Shown here: piece by piece, positions 44,960 through 55,479 of the stretch
How the letters are laid out: every line of letters begins with the position of its first letter
How positions within the stretch are numbered: the stretch's first letter is position 1
Source: Pogostemon cablin
Taxonomy: Eukaryota > Streptophyta > Magnoliopsida > Lamiales > Lamiaceae
Assembly: GCA_023678885.1 (NCBI GenBank)
Contig: CM042997.1
Span: forward strand, 26,418,064-26,482,063
Reading direction: 5' to 3'
Length of the DNA: 64,000 bases
The notes under the pieces: generated by a model
Database searches by the model: none
What the model was told of the DNA's origin: nothing
Seen by the model: only the letters and a program-made list of their open reading frames with translations
Made by a program: the position numbers and the translations under genes

Positions 44960-46265
44960 ATTCATTTTCAAATTCCTTGTTTATAGCTGATCCAGAACTT
45001 GGTTTATTCGTTCCTCAGTTCTAAACATACCTTCTCTTTTGATTTTGAGTGTGTACGTTGGTCTATGATTATTTATTATCTATTTCATCTGTGATGAGGT
45101 AAAAATCAACACAATTTTGTTTGATTGTTTTTATTTCATGATTACTGATTTGATTATAAATTTAGAGGATAGAATCATAGAATGCTTGGAAAGTTGGGGA
45201 ATAATAAAATTTGTAGATTAATGTATGAAGTTTTTAAAATCTCATCCAACATAAGTACGGAGTATATAAGTTTAGAAGGAACAATTTTTCAAAATGCAAA
45301 CAAGCATAAGTGTAAGTCTAAGGATGAAATAAAACATGGCACGAGATTAAGCTTAAGGATTACCAAGTTAAAGACGGATCAATAAGATCATTTTGCCAAT
45401 TTTCCAGTAAATATAAATATAGCCCAATTTATATTAAAGAACACTATAGTTACACACATTTCACATCAAATGGTTTTTGTACACATCCAAAAAGGTGACA
45501 AATCATATCAATCATGATAATTTGTGAGATTACTTAGCTAATCCATGACCCAAATAAGGACTAAGGAGTATGTAATTTCTCTCATTAATCATGATAATTT
45601 GTAAGATTACTTAGCTGATTTTTTTTTTTTGGATAAAGATTACTTAGCTGATTCATAACCCAAATAAGGACCAAAAAATATATAATTTCTCTCATTAATT
45701 ACCACCACCCAATCATGTATTGATCTTCTACTCATTAATTCAAAACGCACCAAACTTAATATAAAAATGGTAAGGGGTTACTCAAATAATCAACAGTGAA
45801 GATGTATATCTAATTATTAAGTGAAGATGTATATTTAATTAATAAAGGGTTAATTGAAAAAAATCACGAGATTTACTTTTTTTTTTTTAAATTAATCTTC
45901 ACATTTAAAATTAAAAATTGTAAAGAAAAATACCACATTTAAATATCATTACAAAACGTACATAATTTCTAAAAAAGAACCCACTTTTAATTCCTCTTCA
46001 CTTCTCTATGAATCTCTCCATATAAGAGGTACGTTAGATTTATGAAATTTGAGTATATTAAACTCTACAACTAGAACAAAGAAGAATAAAGAATAAAATA
46101 TATAATCTTAAATTTGGAAAAAAAAATTAATTAAAAGGAGAGTATCTCATGAAACTAGTTTTATATGTGACCTTTGTTGTCTTCTCCAATTTTTTTCAGA
46201 ATTAATTACTATTATACTCTTATTAAATTCTAATTATAAATATTTAATTTTATGGCAAGATGTGT

Positions 46266-47550
46266 CATGAACAACCGATAAAATACAAACTAAGAAAAAA
46301 AAGTTCATAGATGGAACGTGTTGATGCGTGTTCTTGGCTCGTTAATTTATGTTTAATAGAAATGGATTATGACATAACGAAACTAAGAACGATCATAATC
46401 AAACATGAAACAACCACAAACAAGAGATTATAAGTGATCGAGAACTCAATTTCCACCAAAGAACTGTATCCGATTTTATTACTCTCTCTTAGAACAATAC
46501 TCATAAAACCCCATTTTTCTTACAAGTGTAATGTCTAAAGTGAGCATGAGTAACATGCCTCTCTCCTGTGAGAGAGGCTATTTATACTATCTATAAACCC
46601 TAAACCGGAGCCAATCATCTTGCGCTACCTGGATAAAGACAAGCCACCTTTAATGAAGCTGTCTGGTACACCGACCAGCCTTGGGAGGAGTCTGGGTGCC
46701 ACGGGTTATTTTTGCAGGATTTCACAGAGCACCCCTGTCCTTTGCTTGTTTCCCATTGGTAGTTAGGGGAGGATGCACCAATCACTTGCTGTCTTCTAGT
46801 TAGGATTGCTGTCCAAGACATCCCCTCTTCCCATTAGCCTTGTCTTCTAGCCTCACTTGTCAGCCTTCATGAGGGTGTCTGTGTTTTGTTCCTCTGCTTC
46901 TGTTATTCATCTGATCCTCGGACGGGTTGACTTCCGATGTTGTGATGCTCGTCCGAGCTCCCGGGTAGGGGAGGGGAATGTTGCCGAGGTTGAAACTGTC
47001 TGGTACACCGATCAGCCTTGGGAGGAGTTTGGGTGTCACGATTTGCTTTTGCAGGGTTTCACAGAGCACCCATGTCCTTTGCTGGTTTTCCATTGATAGT
47101 TAGGGGAGGATGCGCCAGTCACTTGCTGTCTTTTAGTTAGGATTGCTGTCCAAGACATCCCCTCTTCCCCTTAGTCTTGTCTTCTAGCCTGCTGCACTTG
47201 TCAGCCTTCTTGAGGCTGTCTGTGTTTTGTTCCTCTGCTTCTGTTATTCATCTGATCCTCGGACGGGTTGACTTCCGATATTGTGATGCTCGTCCGAGCT
47301 CTCGGGTAGGGGAGGGGAATGTTGCCGAGGTTCCCTGCCGAGGGCGCTTCAGGCTTCTGCCCCTTTAATGGGCTTTCTCTCTGCCCTTTCCTTAACTGGG
47401 CCTTTAGGTCGGTAGTGATTTCTTTGGGCTGCCTTAGTTGTCCGTTCAGTATTCCTCTTTGAATTATGCTCCAAGAAGGCTGGGCCTCCCTTCTCAAGTA
47501 TTTAAAGGTTGTTGGGCTTTGGACCTACTAAGCATGGGGATATAATATAA
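46266..47550 (-). repeat. Probable LTR-like segment with a 337-bp tandem repeat
   Basis: Two head-to-tail copies (46661-46997 and 46998-47332) start 'gtctggtacaccgaycagcc' and include 'gtccaagacatcccctctt' and 'cctcggacgggttgacttcc'. Upstream, the minus strand has a TATA-like 'agtataaatag' at about 46570-46580 followed by 'cctctctcacaggagagagg'. The segment opens at 'tgtcatgaacaaccg' (46266). This resembles a reverse-oriented LTR with duplicated U3, but no clear TG..CA pair with target duplication could be fixed. Open frames over it are not gene-like. Confidence 0.5.
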
Positions 47551-48855
47551 CAGAACGTATTTGTAAAGTAATTTGTTTTAAATAAATGGTATTGGAACCG
47601 ATTATACACTATTCTAGCTCTTTGATAGAAAATATGGATTTGATCGGATAATTATTTCAGATTTATGTGAGCTCTAATAATTATTAATGTTGATATATAG
47701 TAGATTTTAACTTTATGGGTGTAAGAAAACCATCGTAGTTAGATATAAGAGAAGAGGTAAAAGAGGAGAACGAAATAATATTAAGGGAGGAATGAGTATA
47801 TATGTGTAAGATTGGTATCGTAAATTATTTGGTTAATGCATGACATTAATTATACACTTATCATGACTTCCAATTGGAGTATTCCTTTTCTCTATTTTCA
47901 TTAACCTATAAAAATTTCCGCTTAAAAAAAAATAATAACCTTCTTCATGCATTTTATTCAAGAGTATAAAAAAATTATTTGATCCACACCCTTAACATAT
48001 TTTATTATTTATTTATTATTAAAAATATTATAATATTTCTAAAATTATTCTCTCAATCTCATAATAATTTGCACACTTTTTTTTTTCTACCCTCTCACGA
48101 TAACTTCATCTTCCAAAAGAAACACATATTTATCTAATAATTTTAAAAGTTATTTTAATTTTAAATTTCTCACTCTTTTTTTACATTAATAATATTATTT
48201 TATTCTTTATTTATTATCTAATATCTTCAAAATGTCTAAAAATTTGAGGAAAAAAAATATTAATATTTTTTTCTAAATGATATGGAATATTAAAGGTGAA
48301 AACTATGTGGAAATGAAATAGTGCACTTTTCTTTACATGCATGTAAAGTAAAGGTGAAAATTTGGAGGGGATGAGAGATTATAATTTATACTCCATAAAT
48401 ATTATTTTAATTATTTGAAAGTAGTCATAAAAGTTGCTACTTATCTGGTAGCTGGAAAATGGTTAGTGTCACACATGCCTACTTGTCATAGCTACCACCA
48501 AGTCCAACCCCCACCTCCATAGCAACCATTCTATCAAGATCAACCATTGTAGAGGAAAATTTTCAAGAATCCCATTTGTGAATTTAAAAGAAATATATTT
48601 TATAAAATATATTGAAAATGATGTGTTTAATAAAATGGAATTGCAGTGTTCTTTTTATAGGGTATTTTTTAACACTTAACCATCATCTGTCGTTTTATGA
48701 ATAGATCATTTTTCAGTTAATCAGAAAAATATTTAATTTTAAATTCATGTTGTGGTCCTCATGGAATGTGTATTGTAAGTTGTATTAATCATAATATTAA
48801 TATTTTATCCATTATAAAGTATCATTTCTATTTTAGGTTGATGTGATAAAAAAAA
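47551..48855. other. AT-rich spacer, nothing recognised
   Basis: Homopolymer-rich sequence without frames, RNA genes or transposon ends that could be supported. Confidence 0.4.
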
Positions 48856-48952
48856 TACTCTCTTCATCCCAAACAAAGAGATGCATTTACTGTAGTTTTT
48901 GTGAGAGCTTTATGCAGTCAAACGTAGCTGTTTGACCTGAACAAAGGGAGTA
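48856..48952. mobile_element. Very short Stowaway-type MITE (97 bp)
   Basis: TA-flanked, with 'ctctcttcatcccaaacaaa' left and 'gacctgaacaaagggag' right. It is less than half the size of its neighbours, probably an internal deletion. Confidence 0.6.
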
Positions 48953-49470
48953 TATTACTATATTCAATTCACTACACATAGCTCACACACTCAACATTAA
49001 TACAACTACTAAAACAATTCGTTTTTAGGTTTTAAAGGGTTTGATTTTCAAAATTCACTTTCCTAAATTAATACTAGTATATTTTCTTTTTTTATCTCTC
49101 CTCTCTCATTTATTTTTTTAGATGAATTAATACATTGAATTTATATAAAGTTAAAACATATATCTACTAAAAACCTAAAAAAAATCCCAAAATTAACATT
49201 ACCAATTGATTTAATGTTTCAATTTTTTGGATCGGGAAATTTAACATGTGATGAAAGAATAAAAAAAATGTGAAATTTAATACCAAACTAATTATACATC
49301 GAAAACATAATCACCATCTAAATTTTGCTGATACTTGATACATAGTGAAAATGTGTACATTCATTATTCAATCACTAAAGTCGTTGATAATTTTACTACT
49401 ATTAAATAATTAATTATTTCACCAAAAGAAAGAAAATAAAATCAAAATTTAGACAAACATCACGTGACTT

Positions 49471-50823
49471 TCAATCCCGAGTCACCGAGTCAATAAACGT
49501 TTTCAGTGCAACCAGCGACGATCCACCGTCTTGCACCGCCACCTTGGCGGCGTATTTCAATTCAGTGACTCGCTGACTCACAGCTTTCCCCGTCTTCGAG
49601 TTCATCAACTCCCTAACTCGCTTCTCCAACTCAGCCGCCGTCACGAACCCATCTGCCTCCTCCACCAGCGGCAGCGCCACCTTCATCTCCTCCACCATGA
49701 AAACCCTATTCATCCTCTGCTCCGCGTACAACGGCCATCCGATCATCGGCACTCCATACGACACCGCTTCCAATATCGAGCTCCTCCCGCAGTGAGTCAC
49801 GAATCCCGCCACCGCGTCGTGGCTGAGCACCTCCTTCTGCGGCGCCCACGATTTTATCACGAATCCCCTGTCTTTAGTTCTCTCCAGAAATCCCTCCGGC
49901 AGAAGCTTATCCAAATCCGGCTCGTCCGCCGCCGTCTGAATTCCTGGCGGATTCCGAACAGACCACAGAAATCTCTGCCCACTGTTTTCCAACCCAACCG
50001 CCATTTCCTTCAGCTGTTCACCGGAGAACAACCCTCTCCTGCCAAAACAGAGGAAAATCACACTTCTCCTCGGCTGTTTATCCAGCCATTGGAGACACTC
50101 GTGCTGTACGACGCCATTGTTACTCTCTGCAACTAATGGACCCATTAAGTAAACGGGTGGGGTAGGTGAATCCGGAATGCACAACCCGTTTAACAAAGCT
50201 TCCTTAGCTCTAAATTCCATAGCATCAAATGCGTTCACCACGATTCCAGTCGATTTTCGCATGTTCTTCGCAGTGCCCAGAAAGTGTTTGTAAGTATTAC
50301 TCTGACGGAAATACATACCTTTCGGGAAATCCATCGAGTGAATCGGTGGGCAGCCAGGAATCTCAACGAAATCATTCAGATCTCCAAGATCAGCAGAAAT
50401 GGAGTCATCAATGGTGGGAAAATACAGAAAGGCGCACACGCCGAATGCGCCGCTGCTGACGTAGAAGTAAGTTGGTAAACCGAGCTCCGTCGAAACTTCG
50501 AACGCTGGGTTGCAGAAGAAATCGATGACGAAGGCTTTAATTCTCGATTTCTGGGAAATTTCTACGAGGGCTTCGCGAAGAATTGGGTTATTGAGACGAG
50601 GGATTTCGAAGAATAGCTCGACGGGATCTTTCGTCAATTTTGGGGGAAGATCGGCGGTGGAGAGGCGGCGGTAGGTTATAGAAGGTATGTCTGCAACAGA
50701 AGCGGCGGCGGAGCAGAGGATGATGACGGGGATGGTGGGGTGGTGCTTGGCGATGAACTTGGCAAGCACTAACATGGAGTTCAAGTGCTCCGGCGAAGCA
50801 TATAGGATGATGGTGTCTTCCAT
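49471..50823 (-). CDS. UGT88D-type flavonoid 7-O-glucuronosyltransferase
   Basis: Single-exon gene, 450 residues from ATG 50823. An upstream in-frame ATG at 50886 is rejected because MEDTIILYASPEHLNSM is the UGT88D N-terminus and a TATA box lies 75 bp before it. The expected catalytic pair is His13 and Asp101 ('FVIDFFC'). The family's usual 'GIGH' is shortened to 'EH', as in other UGT88D proteins. The PSPG box runs Trp326-Gln369 and reads HCGRSS, with Arg347 where glucosyltransferases have Trp. In Lamiales UGT88D enzymes (Arg350 in Perilla UGT88D7) this Arg binds the carboxylate of UDP-glucuronic acid. The predicted reaction is transfer of glucuronic acid to the 7-OH of flavones such as apigenin, luteolin, scutellarein or baicalein, in the cytosol. 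No frame damage. Regiochemistry and the preferred flavone are inference. Confidence 0.93.
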   Translation of the reverse strand: MEDTIILYASPEHLNSMLVLAKFIAKHHPTIPVIILCSAAASVADIPSITYRRLSTADLPPKLTKDPVELFFEIPRLNNPILREALVEISQKSRIKAFVIDFFCNPAFEVSTELGLPTYFYVSSGAFGVCAFLYFPTIDDSISADLGDLNDFVEIPGCPPIHSMDFPKGMYFRQSNTYKHFLGTAKNMRKSTGIVVNAFDAMEFRAKEALLNGLCIPDSPTPPVYLMGPLVAESNNGVVQHECLQWLDKQPRRSVIFLCFGRRGLFSGEQLKEMAVGLENSGQRFLWSVRNPPGIQTAADEPDLDKLLPEGFLERTKDRGFVIKSWAPQKEVLSHDAVAGFVTHCGRSSILEAVSYGVPMIGWPLYAEQRMNRVFMVEEMKVALPLVEEADGFVTAAELEKRVRELMNSKTGKAVSQRVTELKYAAKVAVQDGGSSLVALKTFIDSVTRD

Positions 50824-50897
50824 TGATGAACTTTCGAAGCTGGAGGTTGGTGATTTACTGTAAACGTGAATGATATATATACACAAACACTTGTGTG

Positions 50898-50905
50898 TTT
50901 ATATA
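50898..50905 (-). promoter_or_regulatory. TATA box of UGT gene 2
   Basis: TATATAAA on the minus strand, 75 bp upstream of the chosen ATG. It places the transcription start near 50870. The ATG at 50886 would then be upstream of, or at, the mRNA start. Confidence 0.6.
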
Positions 50906-51337
50906 ATTAAATAAATTAATTAATAGTATTGTATGATAATATTTGTGTGGTTTGCATACAAACAAAAGACTGAATTTGACACCGTATAACACAGATGAAG
51001 TCATACATTTCATTGAATTCTTTTTACATAAAAAAGTAAAAACAAACCAGATGAGTTAATTAGAAGTAATTTATATTAATTCTTCAGTTATGTGTTTATT
51101 GCTTTTTCTAAACAAAATTAACAATTCAGTATAATATTATTAACTTAACTACATTAGGATGAAAATGTACGACGCTACAACTAGCTAAGGTAACGTCCGC
51201 GTCGCAAACGTTTACTACACTTTTTGCAAGTAATTAATAAATAATATACTAATATTTAATGCGCAAATATTTAATTGATATAATGTCTTCATGTATCGAA
51301 TATTGGATAGTTTGCATTAGTATAACAATTTAATAAA

Positions 51338-51565
51338 TACTCCCTCCATAGTGACAAGAGTACCATTTACTTTTGGGCACGTAAATTAAGAAGTATTATT
51401 ATTTAATGTGTTGTGGGTTGTTGTATTAGTGGGTGTGTGGACCCCATGTTTTAATTGTATTAGTGGGTGTGAATGGATCTCATATGTCCAAAAAAGAAAA
51501 TGAGATCCTTTGGTGAGACAACCAAAATAGTAAAATGAGAGTCTTACCTAGGGACGGAGGGAGTA
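51338..51565. mobile_element. Stowaway-type MITE
   Basis: TA-flanked, with 'ctccctccatagtgacaaga' left and 'ctagggacggagggag' right. Confidence 0.83.
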
Positions 51566-51626
51566 TAATATTTTAATGTATTAATTATTGTATTAGTATT
51601 ACGTGTAAGAATTTTTATTAATGGTT

Positions 51627-53780
51627 GAGTTGATATTTGGTGCACTCGGGCGCAAAGTGCACCCAGATGCACTTTATATTAGGTGCACATAGTGTGTGGT
51701 GTGCCTTACCACTTGTGTATGCTTGATGTATCATGTTGATAGAGTGATTATCTTGATTGTCTTGTGAAAATTGGGTAAATTTTAAAATTTTTCTCATGAG
51801 TATTGGATTGATTTTGGTTAGTTTGGTTGTGTTGGAGTGCATGATAATCCTTATTTTTATTGCAAGTGTTGAGCTAATGGTTTGTTGAGTGTTTGAGCAT
51901 GGATGAAGGATAGTGGAAGCATGAATGGAGCTTGGAGCTAACGCTTTCATTATCAAAATGCCTATTGAGGGAGTTCACTCTACATCTTATCACTTCTAAA
52001 TTGCTTGACATGAATTGATGTTGATTTGGATTGTAGTGGATTAACATGTTACTTCATGTGTTATGTACTTGGGAGGTTTACTTGTTTTATTTAGGTAGTT
52101 TACTTGCTTTATTTTTATTTTTGAATAAGGTGGCAAATCTTGAGCTTACATGTTATTAGAGGATTGAGGATATGTGCTTTATTTCTTTTGATGGGTGAAT
52201 TGTCGTTGTTGCATGTTTTGTGTTTTTGTGTTGTTTCTTGCTTGGTGAGTCTTTGCTCATGTGTTTTGTTTGTACTTTTATTCTTGTATAGGGTTGTTTG
52301 GTGGTTTGTTTTGGGAAGGAGTTAAATGTTTTTGAATGTGAGCTATAATGCATTGTTTGTGATAGGTGATGGCAAGCATGTTAATGGTTTCTACTTGTTG
52401 AAATTGTGACGTGTTCTATTTAACTTGTTCAATTTTGAGATGAATTGAGGTGTAATGAGTTCCTAAAGGTCCGAGCAAAAGCTTGTGAGCGTTTGAGCCT
52501 CAACCGTGCATCCATGGTTAATTTCTTAATGAGTGGGTCGATTGAGCCTTGATAAACTAGAACTCGCTCATGGACTACGGGAATGAGCCCGATTGGTGGA
52601 GGTTAGTGAAATGATCCTAGGCCATCCTTGTAATTTTATAGCCATTGTCATATATTTCCTTACCCTATACATCATCCCTAGTTAGCCACTTTGAGCCTTT
52701 AAGCCTATTTCTTGTGATATAAGCACAATACAAACCATGATTACCCACTTAAGCCTTATATATATGCCTTTGTGTGGGTGATTGAGGAGATGATGGTCTA
52801 CAAGGTTTGATATGAGAATTGTGCAAGAGAAAGAAGGAAATGATAAACAAGCAAGAAAAGGATGAAAAGAGCTCAAGCAAAATGCACATGCAACCTTCAA
52901 AGTAAAAAAGGAGCAAAACAACAAAAATATGCTCAAGGAATTCAAAAGTCGAAAGAAAGGAAGCATGCAAATTAAAAGAAGCTCAAGAATCCAAGGAATG
53001 ATAATGATTAGTGCTTGTGATTAAAAAAAAAAAAGGAAAATTCCTCATGAATTTTGTGGTCAAAACATGTATTTATACCCCCATGGAAGCTTCTAGAATA
53101 TTTAGAGATCATAAAACTGCCTTTTGAACCTACACGGGCCGTGCAGCGTCACACGGCCACGGAGGTGGCCGTGTAGCGTTTTCTGGTGTCCGAGCACGCC
53201 CATGCCTTACAGGGCCGTGCTCGGTACACGGGCCGTATAGCGTATCGCGTGCTGCGCAGTCTCACCGTTTCGCGCATAACTTCCACATCCGATCTCCGTT
53301 TTTAGTGATTCTTGCGCTCACGCGATCCTCTCTTCCATGGCTTTCCAACCATATATAGATCTGAGAAAACTTCCAACATTTGAGGGTATAACAAGTCATG
53401 CAAAGTAGCACAATTTAAGGCACTTAATCATGAAAATCACACATTTATCATTTCAAGGCACACATCTCCATATCTTCACATAACACCACCAAATGATATA
53501 CAAAATGAATAAAAACACACAAAATACATAATAAAAAGACACTAAAATCTAGGTGAAAATGACACCGATCATGCACCCAGGTGCAAAGTGCACTCATATG
53601 TATAATTTTTTATTCTATTTTGTATACGTGTTTCTTAATAATTGTATAATTTTTTATACCCAATTTTCATTAAAAAATAACAATTAAATTGTATAATTTT
53701 TTATTCGTAACTATATGTTTTTGTTTATATTTGTATACGTTTTTTAAAGTGGGTGCACCCTATCTTAGGGTGCACCCAGT
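51627..53780. mobile_element. 'gtgcaccygggcgca'-type MITE remnant, split by the rearranged retroelement
   Basis: The left piece (51627-51688) has 'ggtgcactcgggcgcaaagt' and 'gcacccagatgcac'. The right piece (53577-53780) has 'caggtgcaaagtgcactcat' and 'agggtgcacccagtgcac', plus 'gtataattttttattc' repeats. The retroelement at 51689-53571 is inserted in it. A related word, 'gtgcacctggatgcacgc', follows at about 53849. Confidence 0.5.
51689..53571 (+). mobile_element. Rearranged, LTR-less relative of the nested retroelement
   Basis: 1883 bp with a perfect 5-bp target duplication TGCAC (51684-51688 and 53572-53576). The first 1.35 kb (51689 to about 53036) is sense-strand internal sequence, nearly identical to the reverse complement of 26403-25050. 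It starts exactly after the second polypurine tract of that element. At an A-rich run (about 53023-53034) it switches to about 535 bp of antisense U3, nearly identical to 24020-24551, ending in the true LTR terminus ACCGATCA. No R, U5, PBS, gag or second LTR is present. The TATA box inside the U3 piece (53070-53077, minus strand) points leftward into the element. Confidence 0.9.
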
Positions 53781-54323
53781 GCACAATATAATTAGCCTTA
53801 ATTGTTTGTGTAAATCTCACTTAATAAAAAGAGAAAGAGTTGATATCATGTGCACCTGGATGCACGCTTATATCCATGTGTATATAATTTTTTATTCAAT
53901 AGTGTATATATATATTTTAATAATTATATACTCGTATTAATAAAGTATATATTGTACATTTTTATTCATTAATACTCCTATTATATACTTATCGAGACAT
54001 AAGAATTACTAATATTATTATTTTTGGATTCATAACATTTTATTTTTAAAGTACTCCATATTTTTTCTCTCTCTATTTATTTTAATGTAGTATATTTTTA
54101 AAGATTATATCAATAATAAATTTAAATTTAATTAGGTCACTATAATAATTTGCATAGTAAAGTGACTTATATAATTTCTGAATATAATATTTATACGTGA
54201 CTGGTTGTTGGAATTTGTGGTAGATAAAAAATTGTGTTTTTGCATTTATGATGTTCAACCGTAAACTATCCACTATGAATGATTTGATTCAATGTTGTAA
54301 TTAAAATTTTGGATTGGCATTGT
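53781..54323. other. AT-rich spacer, nothing recognised
   Basis: Long A/T runs, with no frame, RNA or transposon end supported. Confidence 0.4.
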
Positions 54324-54331
54324 ATTATAAT

Positions 54332-55471
54332 TAGGGCTGGGGAAATATACCGAAATTTTGGTATACCGCCCTTATCATAACGAAAAATATCGATTTTACC
54401 GAAATTTTAGGTATGCCGAAATTTTTGGTAAGGTATGATACCGTATTGAAAATTTTGGTATGATAAAGGTATATAAATAATCAATACCGCGGTATTTTGG
54501 TATATGCCGAAATACCGTAAAATATTCAATTTTTGAGTTATATGATACGATATTACCATATTAGATGATGCATACAATTATAATTATTATTTATGTATTA
54601 TAATTTTTAATTATATTATATATATACACTATTTTATTAAAGATTAAATCTAAAGCCCTACTGTATATTTCTTCATAATTATAAATTATTGATAAAGATC
54701 ATTGATTTACATGATATTAGTACTTATTTTTTAATTAAGTAATTCTATGCATATGAATATATTTTTGTGTAGATCTCTTAGGTACTATTTATTTAATGAC
54801 AAACACTTTGTAAAACGGGTTTAGATATATTAATTATGTAAACTCGGTTATTGTTTAGTACATAAAAAATTACTCTTTAGCACATGAATTGTTACTTTTA
54901 AATTAAAAAATTACTCTTCAAATTCTTGTAAATCTCGATGTATGGATTACTTTAAGTACATGAAAAATTACTTTTTAGAGATACGAATTATTACTCTATT
55001 GTGTAAAAATTATTACTCTTCAAAGAGTTATTTTTTATATATTAAAGAGTAATATTAAAAAATAAGGCTTACCTGTAAACCCGGTTTTCATGAGACTTAC
55101 TCTTATTTAATTTGGTCGTTTGTAGATTGTCGTATATTTTTGAATTTGTTATTTATTAGAGTATGTTTTATAGCTATCTTTCACTTTTCTAGTACATGGT
55201 TTTTATAAGATTTATTGAATTTTAGATGTATAACGGTATAGCAAACTATGTAATAGGATGATATATACCGATATTTTAGGTATGATATGGCATACCGAAA
55301 TATTGGTAAGCAGAAGGTATACTATTTTCTTATACCGAAATATTGGTATACCGAACTAAGGTATACCGAAAGTTTAGGTAAGGTAACGATATGATTTTTT
55401 AAATACCGAAAATTTCGGTACGGTATATGGTATAACCAAAAATCTTCGGTATGCCATACCGCCCACCCCTA
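54332..55471. mobile_element. Non-autonomous hAT element with 'ggtataccg' subterminal repeats
   Basis: 1140 bp with ends TAGGGCTGGGGAAA and CCGCCCACCCCTA. It is flanked by a perfect 8-bp target duplication ATTATAAT (54324-54331 and 55472-55479). About 200 bp at each side are filled with 'taccgaaattttggtat'-type words in both orientations, presumably transposase-binding sites. The centre is AT-rich, with no transposase. It is not related to the hAT element at 6616-7577 beyond the TAGGG end. Confidence 0.92.
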
Positions 55472-55479
55472 ATTATAAT

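Larger units (their letters stand above)
43060..46270. repeat. Segmental duplication, right (contiguous) copy
   Basis: Collinear with 32165-32940 and 38985-40010. It contains the small spliced gene at 43224-44214 and a sugar-transporter remnant. Similarity is patchy but long, with small indels, so the duplication is older than the nested retroelement at 22.9-30.8 kb. Confidence 0.75.

Noticed and set aside
46600..47500. Open frames of 63-98 codons around the GC-richer tandem repeat (46615-46821 -, 46857-47096 +, 47201-47497 -).
   Set aside because: They run on both strands over the same repeat units, differ between units, and match no domain. They follow from the tandem repeat.
50824..50886. 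Upstream in-frame ATG adding 21 residues to UGT gene 2.
   Set aside because: The added segment does not resemble UGT88D N-termini, and the TATA box at 50898-50905 would place the mRNA start at or after that ATG.
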